DNA of 64,000 bases, taken from Myotis daubentonii. Lineage: Eukaryota; Chordata; Mammalia; Chiroptera; Vespertilionidae. Position 1 is the first letter of the stretch. The number at the start of each line of letters is the position of its first letter. The DNA lies in assembly GCF_963259705.1 (NCBI RefSeq), contig NC_081849.1, forward strand, positions 52,610,093-52,674,092. The letters run 5' to 3'. Both the position numbers and the translations under genes were made by a program. Shown here in pieces: positions 21,315 to 33,349 of the stretch. The notes below the pieces were generated by a model that was not told where the DNA came from, made no database searches, and was given only the letters and a program-made list of their open reading frames with translations.

Positions 21315-21685
21315 AAATAAACATGACCATAGCCACTCAGTTTTAATTTTAGAGATGCCATTTCCAAACTCTCAGTGACCTTTTAACACAAATTCCAGAA
21401 TCCTACAGAAAGACATAATTAGAAATTATATCATGTTATACCTTAAACTTCTGCAGTAGGTTGTTTTGGAGATTTAGTGCATTTATGCATAAAATATCTA
21501 CTTGGTTATCCTTTGTGTCATGGAGAACATAAGCAATGTTTTCTTTCATATTCTGCCCTCAAGGATGCTGGGCCAAATTGACAGTGGCAGAGCCCACGTT
21601 GCTGGTTGCATACTGGCCCATAGTAGTCCATGTAACATTTTCCTAGAGTTAGAAAACATGTTTACTTTCACTATCTCACTTAATC
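21315..21685. other. unassigned sequence
   Basis: No recognised repeat or gene between the hAT and the following SINE. Confidence 0.5.
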
Positions 21686-21892
21686 TTCTTTTTTAAAAAT
21701 ATATTTATTGCTTTCAGAGAAGAAAGGAGATAGAAACATCAGTGATGAGAGAGAATCATTGATTGGCTGCCTCCTACATGCCCCACACTGGGGATAGAAC
21801 TCACAACCCAGGCATGTGCCCTGACTGGGAATTGAACTGTGACCTCCTGGTTCATAGGTCATTGTTCAACCACTGAGGCACACTGGCCTGGA
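21686..21892 (-). mobile_element. VES SINE, minus
   Basis: A reverse SINE with head at the right (accactgaggcacactggcctgg) and an AT tail at the left. Several substitutions in the head (gaggcac for gagccac) mark a moderately old copy. Target duplication not clear. Confidence 0.9.
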
Positions 21893-22590
21893 AATCATTA
21901 ATTTGTTTTAAGGAAGAACCCCAAGCATAGTTTGTTGTTTTGGGGAAGGAACCAGAGCATAGGGAGAATAGATAATACTCCCACAGACTCTGAAGTGAAC
22001 AGAAAAGGCATCATGGCCTCTACTTTGCAAATGAGAAAACTGAAACTTTAAATTCACTAGGTTATTGAAGATCACAGAGATGGATGATTTATTTGAATAA
22101 GCACTGTACTTTTTTATTCATGGTATTTTACTCTTCTTTCTTTTTATTGAATGTCTTCATAGGCATCAGAACACTGGTGGATGCTGTGACTACTTAAATG
22201 ACCTGTAATATCCCATTCTTCTTGCATTGTTTGATAAACACCTGAAGTTTTTGTGTTCTTTACGTATTCAGGAATCATGGATGTAAGTCCTATTTCTGTC
22301 AGTGAATTACTCAGTGTTGTTTACCACATGCATGGAAGGCTTTGTCCTTTCCAATCCCGGGAAAGAGGAAAAGAAGACATTCTGATGGGGATGAGAACAC
22401 CTCCAGTCTTAGGCAATTTGCAGAGGGAGATGAATAACTTGACTAGTTCTTGGGGCTAGGTCAACTGAAGAGCAAGGTTCTTTATCCTTCTCTTATGTTT
22501 AGGGATAACTGCAGTACAGTATTTTATAAATGTAAGGGCATTGGAAGGAGATTGGGATTGACATTATTGGCACCAGTTTTTAATAAAAAC
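21893..22590. other. unassigned sequence
   Basis: 22040-22080 has MIR-like words (aaatgagaaaactgaaactt, minus). Otherwise nothing recognised; the 68-codon frame at 22253-22459 has no family signature. Confidence 0.4.
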
Positions 22591-22591
22591 A

Positions 22592-22738
22592 GCTAATGGT
22601 AGTAACACTTACTGAGTCCTGGCTACTTGCCAGGCACTTTAGGGTGATAGCACTTAAATATCTCAACAAATCCTTATAATTTTATGAGGTAGGTTATATT
22701 TTCCCTATATTAGTAATAGAGCCTGACTTATTTAAAAT
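22592..22738 (-). repeat. MIR remnant (minus)
   Basis: The order gtaacacttactgagtcctg, ttgccaggcactttagggtg and ttataattttatgaggtagg is antisense MIR. The adjoining SINE inserted at its right side. Confidence 0.75.
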
Positions 22739-22957
22739 TGTCATTCAGTGGTTGAGTGTCTATCTGGGAACCAAGAGGTCATTGGTTTGATTCCTGGTCA
22801 GGGCACGTGCCCAGGTTGCAGACTCTATCCTCAGTGGGGTTGTGCAGGGGGCAGCTTATCAATGATGTTTCTCTCTCATTGATGTCTCTCTCTCCCTCTC
22901 TCTCCCTTTCCTATCTCTCTCTAAAAAATCAATAAAAACAATTAAAATAAAATAGAT
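22739..22957 (+). mobile_element. VES SINE, plus, head truncated
   Basis: Begins within the tRNA-like head (cattcagtggttgagtgtct) and runs through the B-box relic, a CT-rich tail and aatcaataaaaacaattaaa. The first ~15 bases of the head are missing. Confidence 0.88.
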
Positions 22958-22961
22958 AAAA

Positions 22962-23160
22962 CTGCCTTTCTGCCACTTACAAGTTACATGACTTTGATCA
23001 GTTATTTAACCACTGGGCTTCAGTGTCCTTATTCATGAAATTTGAGTGATAATAATAACCCTTGAATGATAAAGAGAAACCCATCTTCATAGGGTTGTTA
23101 TGAGGAACAAATGAGGTGACATTTACAAAATGTTTAGAATCTTACAGTGAGCAATATCAA
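22962..23160 (+). repeat. MIR remnant (plus)
   Basis: tctgccacttacaagttaca, cagtgtccttattcatgaaa, agggttgttatgaggaacaa and acaaaatgtttagaatctta follow the MIR consensus order closely. It lies opposite in orientation to the MIR piece left of the SINE, so two different MIR copies flank the SINE. Confidence 0.8.
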
Positions 23161-24859
23161 AATGTTTCCAAAATAAAATAAGTATCTGATTAAAGCACAC
23201 ATTCTTTCTACTCCACCAGCCCAGAACTGGTAATGTATTTTCCCAGAGCAAAATATACAATTATAATTCTTGCAATACTATAATTCAAATAAATTATAGA
23301 TTAAATAGAATGTTGTGATCTAAGAAACTAACCAGCAAACATCATAGTAGAACTTGGAACATATTTTCTTATAGAAACAAAAACAAAGATTTAAGAAATG
23401 TTTCTTGTATGATGGGTTGGGGATTGCTTGTTGATTAAGTAGAGAAAATGGGAAGAAAGATACCTTTTGGTGAGTTTTCAGTGAGATGGGTTCTGTGTCC
23501 CTATTCACCTGGCTCACTTTAATTGCTTAATGGCTGGAAATACACCTAGGAACCACAGCAGAAGTATATCTGAATGTCCAATTAGAAGGCAGGGGAAATT
23601 GTTTTTCTGTCCCATGAAATTTTCTTACTGTAGTTTTCACTGAATGGAAGGGACAGGAAGTGTTTCTGGGTAACCAAAGTCATTTGAATTTATGTTCCAC
23701 TTACTGTTTTGTTTACTGGACCGATGACAATATCTACTAGTATTTTTAAAATAAAATCCAGAGGTTTAACTACCTCAGCCATATTTGTAGGTTTTCCTTA
23801 TAAGTTGAGTTATTATATGTAAAATACTTTGAGAAAAAAAGCATTATAAAATGTGATATTTGTTTTCATTGTAGTACTGTTATTTTCTATGCTGAAGAAC
23901 TCTACCAGACTAAAAGGTACCGAGTTTACTCTGACTTACTCTGAAAGTTAGAATCAGCTTAAGAAATTACCTAATCTTGAGAAATGGGTGATTTTCCTGC
24001 ATCTGAAATATCTATTTAGACTGAGGGTGAAGGCCAAGATAAGAGAAAAGAGGAGAAACTGGTTAAGAAAATAAGTAAAACTTTGAAAACTTTAAATATA
24101 TTATCACCTTAAAAAATTTTTAAATGCCCAATACATGTTCAGTAACTCTTAATGACTCTGAAATATCTTATTTAATAGTATAGACATGAGTAAAAACATT
24201 TTTTTCACTGATATACTGAATATTTTCATTAAAATAAATTTATACTATATCAACTTTAAATATCATTGTCCAAGATAAGAAAAAATAACTAATTTAATGA
24301 ATTAGTCATATTCATGAATTATTACCAGACATGAATATAGTTGGGATGAGATGGGACAATGTGTTATCTTGTCTTTGTGCTTCCTGTTTTCTTCCCACCC
24401 TGCTCTGTCTCCAAGAGTCCACCCATAGGAGCCACATCAGAGTCCATCCTTACCTTCTGGTTTCTGGTTGGGTTTGTTCAATAGGCTGCATCAATAGGAA
24501 ATCAGAGGGAGGGAGGGGGGTGATATAGGGCTATTAATTTCCATGATATCTATCTCTCTTCCAGCTTGTGGTCAGTTGACTATGACCCTTTTGGTTGTAA
24601 CCTCCTTTTTATGTTCCAGCAATAGGTTGCTCTCATTGCACCTTTGACCTAGGGGGTAGTACTTTCCCCTGTTATTACTAGCCTCAATGTATTACATTAT
24701 CAATTGATAATGTCTTTAAACCTTGGCACACCCTTGGGAATAACTTCTTTATTAAAATCTCAAATTACCCTATTTGAGTGATTTATTTGCTGACTAACCT
24801 GTTATAGTATAGAAAATGGATTCCCCAAGAGCAATGAGTTTTGCACTAATAGTCTTCAA
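23161..24859. other. unassigned AT-rich sequence
   Basis: No named repeat. The stretch 24050-24320 is strongly AT-rich. No coding features. Confidence 0.5.
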
Positions 24860-25530
24860 TGCCAACACTGAATCATCTCTTGCCTGCTTTGTTGCAATAG
24901 TCTCCTCTTGGTCTCCCCGCTTCTACTGTTGTTCCACTGAAGTCTGTCTTTAACATGGCAACCACTGCGACCTTGTTAAAATGAAACGAAGGTCATATCA
25001 CATCTCTGCTTAAAGCTCTTGGAGGGCTTCAAATAGCAAAGTCCAAGGCATCTTTATGGCCCCTAGCAAGTCCAGTCCCTTACCTGCCCAGTCCAGTTCC
25101 CTTACCTCCCTGCTCTGATCTCTACTCATATCCCCCTCACATAGTCCATGCTCTTTGCCTTTTGCTGTTCCTTGAGCATACCAGGAATCCCCCCATGGAA
25201 GATCTTAGCACTTGCTATTTCTACTGCAAGTGATGTTCATCCTCATGGCTTTTTCATGAACCAATCCAACTTTAGCTTCCAAATGTGGGCTTCTAGGAAC
25301 CCCCTATTTAAGTGAAACTCCAGCTAGCCTTAGGCTTTCTTACCCAGTGTTTTATTTTTTTCTCTGAAGTTCTTATCATACACTAACATTTATTTTGTAC
25401 CATCTTCCCCTATTTTTTTTTTTTATTTATAGCAATTTGCTTTTGTTCGCTGCTGTACTCTGAAGGCCTAGAACAGTGCCTGGCACTTAGTAGTAACTTA
25501 CTACACAGTGACTGAACAAATTAGTGGGTA
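24860..25530 (+). repeat. L2 LINE 3' region (plus)
   Basis: Well preserved for an ancient element: ttgcaatagtctcctcttgg, tctccccgcttctactgttg, gcttaaagctcttggagggc, tagaacagtgcctggcactt near the 3' end. Orientation is L2 sense. A T12 tract near 25410 replaces part of the 3' UTR. Not functional. Confidence 0.88.
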
Positions 25531-25769
25531 CAGATTACTCACTGGAGTTCGGTTATAGTTTATTCAGGTCACAGTGACTTTAGTTGCAGTGTATGCTGAT
25601 TAATTAAATCAATCATCTAAGAAATTATTGGGACTAAGTTTTATGCTGAAAATTTAATTGCTCTTTGATGTTTATATCATTTTAATATACACAAATAGGA
25701 GAATTGGGAGTCTTAATGTACTCTTAAATCAATAATTGAGAATAACGCCAGTGAATTAGTAGACCTAGA
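25531..25769. other. unassigned sequence
   Basis: AT-rich intervening DNA with no feature. Confidence 0.5.
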
Positions 25770-25925
25770 TATTTGAACTAGCTCTACTGGTAACTTATAC
25801 TGCATAACCTAAGGCCAAGTTACTTTAATTTCTGCGTTCTGCTTTCCTTAGCTGTACAATTAGGGAGATAATTAGATGATTCCTGAGGTTTATTTCTTCC
25901 TCTGAAATTCTGAGATGTAGTTGTT
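25770..25925 (+). repeat. MIR-like remnant (plus)
   Basis: gaactagctctactggtaac, aaggccaagttactttaatt and tccttagctgtacaattagg follow MIR order. Diverged. Confidence 0.55.
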
Positions 25926-28415
25926 ATGTAAAATACCTTTTGGATATGTGATTATATTCTTTACAATGTCACCTATAATTACAGTGTAATCAATGCTCAG
26001 TATCACTGGTTACTGACATCTACAGGAAACACTTAGAACTTATCATTTGTCTTTCATCTTCTTTGCTAAAAATTATATCACTAAACCTCTTTCCTGGAGG
26101 ATGAAATGGATAAAATAACTACAGAGGACCCACTGATTCGGACAAAAGTATGATTTTTTATTGTTTTTCCCCAAAATTGAGAATATATTGAAATATATAT
26201 GAAATATGTAACAAAAGATGGAATATGTAAGCATTTCAGATTACATTGCAATAAATGTTGTCTTTTATTTTTATAGAAATTTATTTAGTACCATATCACA
26301 GATTTTCAAATCCAAGCAAAACTGTAAATGGTCTCAAATGCGGACTTTATATTGAAGATGAGCCCTTTGTATTAGACATGCTTTTCACCTTTAGGATTCA
26401 AAATAGACTCCTGAAAAAATAATGTATATTTATAGAGCTTTTCAGATGGTTCTCTTTATGGATCAGAAAATATGAAGTCACAAATTTCTAAATTTTTCTC
26501 AGTGCCTGTATTGTAGCAACACAGCAAAAATCAGATACTATTTGTCACTTCTGAATTTTCACTACCAGAAATATCATTAATTTAATGATAAAATCCTGTT
26601 ACACCTTGCATGGAGTTGACCTTTTGAACTCGCAGACAGAATGTACTATATAATCAGAAAACGGTATTATTGTTATTTGAAAATGAAATAGAATTTCTTA
26701 TCCTTTCATAATAGCATGACAGACAAAAATATAGGTATCTCCTATAATGTTTTCTGGGCAAAATATTAAGTGGAATATTCATTTTGAGAATAAATATTTC
26801 CTATATATTTAAATGTATGTCCTCTTTGAAATTACTGGTAAGTAAAAAAACTATATATACACAATTATTTACATGCTTCTAGCAGGTAGCTGGGACTCAT
26901 TATTTTCTTACCTTTATTATTTTATTTGCCTCAATTGTTTTCAATAAAATCTGAACTAAATCATTAGCTATTAATATACTAAACCTCCTAAAGGTCTTTT
27001 TCCCTCTAGAAAATAATTTTTTTTAGTCTACAGCAATTCATCTTGATTAAGAAAATGAAACAAATTCTCAGCTGAGTAAAAGACTCAATGTCTGTCAGAC
27101 ATTTGGACAGTGGAAAATTCTTTTGTTTAGAAAACAAAGAACTCACAGTTTCTGGCCTCTTATAGCTTGATGATATTTGTTTCCATCATGTCATTTTACT
27201 TATTGTGCACTCCATAGGAGAATGCATTCTACTAGCTTCAAACATGGTCTTATAACAGGCATCGTTCAAAGAAAAGGCTCTCTACATGCATCACAATTTC
27301 GTCCTCGCTGCTGCCGTTTCGTATGCACTTAGGTGATGCATCCATCCTCATTAGGAACCAGTCTTCCTTATGGACAGACTATTCCCAACAATCAAGTAAG
27401 CCAGTCCTTCTCTTGGATTTAAAGTATCCTCACAACATTTATTCTCACTGCTTTTCTTTCCATGGTACCCAATTAACACCATTTTATAAGAATAATCTAT
27501 CCTGCAATTATTTATGCCAATATTATGTAGCAGACTTTATGTGTAGGAGGAAACGTGCAATACAAAAGGCAAATTAAGGGAGGGCGTTGTCAAGTACTGG
27601 ATTTAAAAATAAATAGAATCCCAAGAGAACAGCTCCGAAAAAGTATGTGTAATTATTGCTAGAAACTTAGAGCATAACTATTTTATACTTCTAGTCACCT
27701 ATCATTTAATATTTATAAATTGCATTTCTACTTTTCATGAATCTTAACTCTTCAATGATTATTGTGTGTTTTTTTTTTAATTTCAGAAGAGCACCCTCAG
27801 AGAAAGTATACTGCAAGTTAGATAATTACTTTATGTGGAAAAGGGAACAATGACACATGTAGTTGAAAGATTATGTGACATATGGGGTAAAAGCAATTAA
27901 CTGGGAAATGGGAGATATAGGTTGCCTTTTGGTATCTGTAATTTGCTGCATTTGTGACTGAACAAATGCTATGGTTCCAAGATTCTTTAGTTTTCAAATC
28001 TAGCAATGAAATAAATGGCTGTCTTGTTCTACCTTTCATTTTATTGAAGAGCTTGTTGGTTGATAATGTGCGTGAAAGCATTTTAAAAGATAAAATATTT
28101 TAAAAGATTATCTTTAAACATCATTGAAGACTCTACATTCCTATCTGTATACCATCGCAGAATCACTGTTCTTTTACACACACACACACACTTGCTTCCC
28201 CAATTATAAGAATATAAATAGTTGAAAACTCTTCCACATGGGCCTCCACAATTAATTTCAGGCTCCCTCTTCCTTTGTTGAAATTTTGATCAGGTTTTAT
28301 GCAGTTTTTCATTCCACTTTTAAAAATCCTTACATGATAGTGTCATCGATAAGTAATAATAACAACAAAACTACACATTCTTGGCTGTCAATTTTGAGTT
28401 ACACTAATTCCACTA
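25926..28415. other. unassigned AT-rich sequence
   Basis: About 2.5 kb in which I recognise no transposon. A short (AC)8 run lies at 28177-28192, and 28084-28116 is a near-palindromic AAAAGAT/ATCTTT stretch. Frames of 84-87 codons at 27323-27577 and 27818-28081 show no domain or splice context. Some of this may be conserved non-coding DNA; not testable here. Confidence 0.45.
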
Positions 28416-28424
28416 TATCTTAAC

Positions 28425-28785
28425 ACCGAAGGTAAAAGGGGATGTATAGTGATGGAGGGAGATGCCACCTCGGGTGTAAACCAGCCGTGGGCAAACTACG
28501 GCCCGCGGGCCGGATCCAAAAAAAAAAAAAAGAACGTACCCTTTTATGTAATGATGTTTACTTTGAATTTATATTAGTTCACACAAACACTCCATCCATC
28601 CTTTTGTTCCGGCCCTCCGGTCCAGTTTAAGAACCCATTGTGGCCCTTGGGTCAAAAAGTTTGCCCACCCCTGGTACACACAATACCATATACAGATGAT
28701 ATATTATGGAACCATATATGTAAAACCTGTATAATTTTACTAACCAATGTCACCCCAACAAATTAAATTTAAAAAGAAAGAAACT
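28425..28785 (+). mobile_element. L1 3' UTR end (plus), split by a hAT
   Basis: The left piece gtatagtgatggagggagat and right piece cacacaataccatatacaga ... accaatgtcaccccaacaaa match the L1 3' end seen intact at 54943-55083. A hAT sits between them at 28482-28673. 5'-truncated; no ORF2 left. Confidence 0.75.
28482..28673. mobile_element. non-autonomous hAT (gtgggcaaac family) inside the L1 end
   Basis: The left end cagccgtgggcaaactacgg and right end aagtttgcccacccctg are inverted repeats of a second hAT family; gcccgcgggccgg next to the left end is itself palindromic. The 8 bases flanking each side (gtgtaaac and gtacacac) agree at 5 of 8, a worn target duplication from the L1 sequence gtgaacac. 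192 bp, with an A13 run inside. Confidence 0.88.
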
Positions 28786-28789
28786 AGAG

Positions 28790-29140
28790 TAACAGAAAAC
28801 AGATGTATTTTTAAAAAAGTTCTTTCTGATGCTTGTGACCCACTAGGCTTAAGCCCAATGCTCATTCCCTATGCAAAAATATGTTTTTTATTTATTTTCT
28901 TTACTCCTTTAACTTTTTATTCAAACCATCTATGGATAGGTCTATTTCTTCATTGTATGAGTTCCTGTTTTTGTGATTACACACTTTAGATGACATCACA
29001 TCTTGTTTACCATAACAGCAACTACTCCTACTACTAATGCTTATTACTACTACTGGGTCTTATTTTCTCACCTATAATAGAGTGATGGTAATAATTGTAC
29101 CTAGAACCTTTATTTAGATTAAGTTAGTAAATCAAATATA
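28790..29140. other. unassigned sequence
   Basis: AT-rich, no recognised feature. Confidence 0.5.
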
Positions 29141-29141
29141 A

Positions 29142-29720
29142 TCTATACTAATAAAAGCATAATATGCTAATTAGACCAGACAGCCAAATGACCTTCTGGA
29201 TGTCCTTCTGGATGAAGCCATGGCAACAGGGGCCAAGGCAGAGGTGGTTAGAGGCAATCAGGCAGGCAGGCAGAGTGGTTAGGGGCAATCAGGCAGGTAG
29301 GCAGAGTGGTTGGGATGATCAGGTAGGCAGAGTGGTTAGGGGCAATCAGGCAGGCAGGCAAGTAGTTAGGGGTGATCAGACAGGCAGGCAGAATGGTTAG
29401 GGGCAATAAGGCACGCAGGCAAGCAGTTAGGGGCGATCAGGCAGGTAGGCAGAGTGTTTAGGGGTGATCAGGCAGACAGGCAAGCAGTTAGGGGTGATCA
29501 AGCAGGCAGGCAGAGTGGTTAGGGGCAATTAGGCAGGCAGGTGAGTGGTTAGGGGCAATCAGGCAGGCAGGTGAGCAGTTAGGAGCCAGCAGTCCTGGAT
29601 TGTGAGAGGGATGTCTGACTGCCAGTCATCCCCCAAGGGGTCCTGGATTGTGAGAGGATGCAGGCCAGGCTGAGGGGCCGCCCACCCCCCATGCACAAAT
29701 TTCATGCACCGGGCCTCTTG
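29142..29720 (+). mobile_element. HeliBat-type Helitron, plus, with internal tandem array
   Basis: Starts TCTATACTAATAAAAGC and ends ccgggcctcttg|t, where CTTG is a mutated CTAG. The 5' text and the 3' block (ggatgtctgactgccag, ...gcacaaatttcatgcaccgg) match the other Helitrons here, while the middle is a minisatellite. About 579 bp, non-autonomous. Confidence 0.93.
29244..29574 (+). repeat. 30-bp minisatellite within the Helitron
   Basis: Eleven full tandem copies and one partial copy of a unit like gtggttaggggcaatcaggc plus aggcaggcaga, with unit lengths of 26 to 31 bases. Units alternate between endings aga and caa with starts gtggtt and gcagtt, hinting at a ~60-bp higher-order dimer. The glycine/arginine/glutamine-rich frame over it is a translation of the repeat, not a gene. 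Confidence 0.95.
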
Positions 29721-29900
29721 TGTTTATATATAAAATCCTTGAAGGAAGGAAACGTATGGTATTTTATGTATATGTGTGTTTCACAATATTTAACACAAAA
29801 ACCATTTTCTTTTCATGTACATAATATTTTTTCTTTGCCACACTGAGTGCCAGACTGCCAGACAGCTAACCTATTTGTGTGTGTATTCATAAATATTATG

Positions 29901-29941
<41 letters not shown>

Positions 29942-29960
29942 ATATATAGACATATTTTTT
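29721..29960. other. unassigned sequence with (AC)18
   Basis: AT-rich DNA ending in an uninterrupted (AC)18 microsatellite at 29904-29939 followed by a short TATA run. Confidence 0.8.
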
Positions 29961-29964
29961 CAAT

Positions 29965-30180
29965 TTCTTTTTAGTAAGTAGTATTAAGTATTGATTACTA
30001 CTCAAAAGAACTCTGAGAGGTAGATGTTACTATTTTCATTTCACAGATGAAGAAACTGTGACTCTAAAAGGCTACAACTTTCTTGGAATTACTCAGCAAA
30101 GTAGTGCTGAACAGGATTCAAAGCACAGTTTTGTTTTTTTCCCTGATCAGTAAATGCTGCTTATACCACTTGATCTAATT
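29965..30180 (-). repeat. MIR remnant (minus)
   Basis: ctctgagaggtagatgttac, tttcatttcacagatgaaga, aactgtgactctaaaaggc and ttggaattactcagcaaagt read as antisense MIR in correct order. Confidence 0.8.
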
Positions 30181-31618
30181 GCCAGACACAACTTTAGTCA
30201 AAGGTGACAGTTTTGGAATTTAGAATAGCCAACTGTACCTTGTCTCCTTTCCCATGCCCGAGCCTGAGAGGGATCTCTTCATCAAGTAGTTAAGTTGGGT
30301 GAGACAGGACATCACTTTCCCACTATGGAAATTTGAGGCGAGGATAGCCAATCCCATTCTCCACTCTTAGAACATGTGTGACTTCCTTTTCATTACATCT
30401 AGTGATCAAATGCCTTTGAAGCAGCCTTTACCCCACCCAAGAATTATTAGCTTTAGGTAAGTTTCCTCCTTCGTGAATTAAATGAAGAATACACTCCTTG
30501 AGAATGCAAGAATCCCTTCGTATAAGTTTAGGTGTGCTTTATCAAAATTAGTAAAATTATATTATCTTATTGTATTGCAACATAAAACCGGCATGAAGGA
30601 CCATAAATGCATTGAAAAGTTTGATGAGCCAGTTGGTTCTTCTGGCCCATGATACTCTCAGTATTTTAGAAGTGAGTGTTTTGCTCAAGATTATTCATAC
30701 ATTATTATATCACTGTACTAGATAGAGTAACATTTTCTTAGATATTTCTGAAATATACTTTATAATGTATTTTAGGTAGAAAGTTTTTGCATTCCTGGCT
30801 GCCCATTTCCTGAAACTTAATAGATATCCACCTTAATCCTATAAGTTCAATGTTCTGTAAAGTAAATTTACTTTAAATGAAGAACAGTTTTCTACAAATA
30901 TCCATGTGTAGCATTTTCATTCTGGAGAGTCTGACTTTTATTGCTCTAAGCAAATATTTCTTGATTTCATTTGTAAAATATTTCTGACAAAACAAAGATG
31001 ACTTTGAACATATTTTCATTTTGCTCCTTTTACTGAGATCATGCTGCCTTTGAACAGTCCTTACATGGATTTCACCTTGCCTTTCTGTCTATTTCAAAAG
31101 GAGGGAGCCTTTGAAGAACATTTCTTTCTTTTTTAAAAAATAAATCTAAAGCTCCCTTTACACATAAATGAAATTTCCATTTAATACTTTGGGTTCTCAC
31201 TGACAATAGGCTATGCTCAGTGGTGACAGAGGAAAACACCTTATTTGTAACTGTTCCTATTCTCCATGGGAACTCATGTCCCGGTCACTTGTCCCTCCTG
31301 TGTTCTGCACAAATAGGAACACAGCAGAGCCCCAGTTTGCCATGGGTATGGAGACTCAGAGTGCATAGTCGGTGCCATTTGCCCTTCATTTCCATGAGTC
31401 TGGTTTCGTGAAGGAAATACTATGGGAAGAAAATGTGGGAGCCAAGTTCTATTTCACCTCTTCCATGCCCTTTCTAACATACCTGACCAGGGATACAAAG
31501 GCAATGCTTCCCTTCTCACTGTGGTGGCTATCAAAAGCCTGAGTCTGCTTCTTCACTCAATTTTAGCAAAATAAAATGAAACTATAAGAACTGTATTTTA
31601 TGAAATGTAATACTTATG
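30181..31618. other. unassigned sequence
   Basis: No recognised repeat, gene or RNA. Frame 31220-31411 (63 codons) has no support. Confidence 0.5.
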
Positions 31619-32300
31619 TGTGGAGCCCTGTCTAAGAATACACCGGATGTTCAAGGCCACTCTAAGCCTGGGCCTAATCTGGGTGCTCAAGGCCAAGAAA
31701 CTTTCATGCAGGTACAAGGTCGCGGCAAGCCTTACGCTGCGTAGATGTGCCATTCTGTAGCCAAAATATGAGTTATTCAACTATTGGCATGAAGCCTTCT
31801 TTGTCTAAGGAGTAACATATAGGTTACTGAACAGTCAGTCTGAAGGAGTGTGAAGAAGACGAAGCTGGAGAGACATCGCTGAGAGCTGGTACTATTACAA
31901 TGTAAGGCTAAAGCTCATAGAAAGCTCAGATATAGCTACCATGTTAACCAGCTCGAGTGTGCTGGGCAAGAGAGACAAGAGAAGCTGCTGAGCCAGAGAG
32001 GTCAGATACCACTATGGTGTAAGGCAGTGAGTTTAGAAGCAGCATGTGGCTGCTCAGATAATAGCTGTGGGTACAGAGACTAATGCTACTGCTTTGTAAG
32101 AAAGGTATGTACTTACCAGCCAGTGTATGGCTGCCTGTTTTATGGACTGATGTTAAAGACTGTGTTGTCTGATGGCTACATGGCCACTGGCTTCTGCAAT
32201 AAAGATTCATTCTTATACACCCACAACTTCTCCGTCTAAGACCAGGCATCCAAGGAGGTCCAGCCCTGGGCAGGGGAGCTTGGACCCAATACCTGTTACT
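31619..32300 (+). mobile_element. ERV1-like LTR (solo or partial)
   Basis: Begins TGTGGAGCCCTGTC and contains AATAAA at 32198-32203 followed by a T-rich stretch, as in a U3-R-U5 layout. The U3 part carries three loose direct repeats: ggtactattacaatgtaagg (31887), accactatggtgtaaggc (32009) and gctactgctttgtaag (32085). I cannot fix the right edge or a target duplication; related-looking GC-richer sequence continues to about 32475. No gag, pol or env is visible. It could instead be another LTR class. Confidence 0.5.
32198..32203 (+). promoter_or_regulatory. LTR polyadenylation signal AATAAA
   Basis: Hexamer in the presumed R region of the ERV1-like LTR, with T-rich downstream sequence. It is the main reason for assigning plus orientation. 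Confidence 0.5.
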
Positions 32301-32483
32301 AGTGAGCAGAGGACAAAGGAGGAACTTGGACTAAATTCCCAACGGTTAGTACAGTGGGCAGGGTTTGAGTAGGAACCTGCCCTGGTGTCGTTGGGAAGAA
32401 TCTGGAGGAAAACATGAACTCAGAGCAACTCAGAGCAGCAGTGCTGAGCAGTGCTCTAGCTGGCTCTGACATTATGCATTTAC
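32301..32483. other. possible LTR U5 or leader remnant
   Basis: GC-richer than its surroundings and ends exactly where the duplicated block begins. A small direct repeat aactcagagc/aactcagagcagcag occurs at 32416-32438. Unassigned. Confidence 0.3.
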
Positions 32484-32883
32484 ATAAGAATGTAAAGAAA
32501 TTTCTCAACTTCTAAAGGCAATATTATGAAGACCTTTAAGGTTATGAGTTCATTATGTATATTTCTTTTAATATTTCAATTTTAGTCTGTATTGATTTTT
32601 GGACAAAAAAATTGTGATTAAATCATCTCATTTCTTTCTCTCCCATCTCTATATTGTTTAATTATTTTTATATTATGAAGCTACAGTCTGCTTACTTGCA
32701 GTTATGAAACCTTTATTCTCTCCTTTGTTGAGTATTAACTTTATAGTTATATGTATCCAAAATCTATTCACCACAATGACTACAATCTGGGATTCTTTAG
32801 TTCAATTAATCTGTTAGTCTAATCTAATTTATTATCAAATATAATTTTATGTATGCTATATTTTGAATGTGTAGGGTTGCTAC
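32484..32883. repeat. unclassified repeat block, copy B
   Basis: Matches 8269-8913 (minus its SINE) from acataagaatg to agggttgctac in the same orientation. This copy lacks the SINE and so shows the pre-insertion site. Confidence 0.8.
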
Positions 32884-33349
32884 CATGTACTTTCTAGGAG
32901 TCACTGTCTATTTTTCCTCTTTGATTAAAAAGTTGTATTTTTTTTCCAGTTCCATTTAATAATGTGAATTCTTGTCCAGTGGCAGTTCTACTTAGGTTGC
33001 TTATATGCCAGAGAAATATACAAATCATGGTTGATTTTATAAATTAAAATATGATAGGCTATTGATTTTTATCATTAAAAAAGAAATTACAACTTGCATG
33101 GGAGTAGACTTTACAAGGAGCACACTTGATTACTAAGTTTTAGGAGACCTATTAATTAAAAATTCTGTTTAATAATGTCAGTAGTTCACGCAAATGCATG
33201 GCAATATTAAAGTAAGAACTTTTAATTTTCCTTCTTTTCAATATTTACATAAATCAAAACTGGCATTCATAGAACTAAAGTTCAAAGAATAGATGTGCCG
33301 AATTGTAATAATGGCTAAGACAAAAATTCTAGATAGAATTTTAAAGTTG
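32884..33349. other. unassigned AT-rich sequence
   Basis: No recognised feature. It does not continue the match with the 8.9 kb locus. Confidence 0.5.

Noticed and set aside
29244..29574. CRISPR-like spaced repeats
   Set aside because: Units are directly adjacent with no unique spacers and lie within a Helitron in vertebrate DNA; this is a minisatellite.
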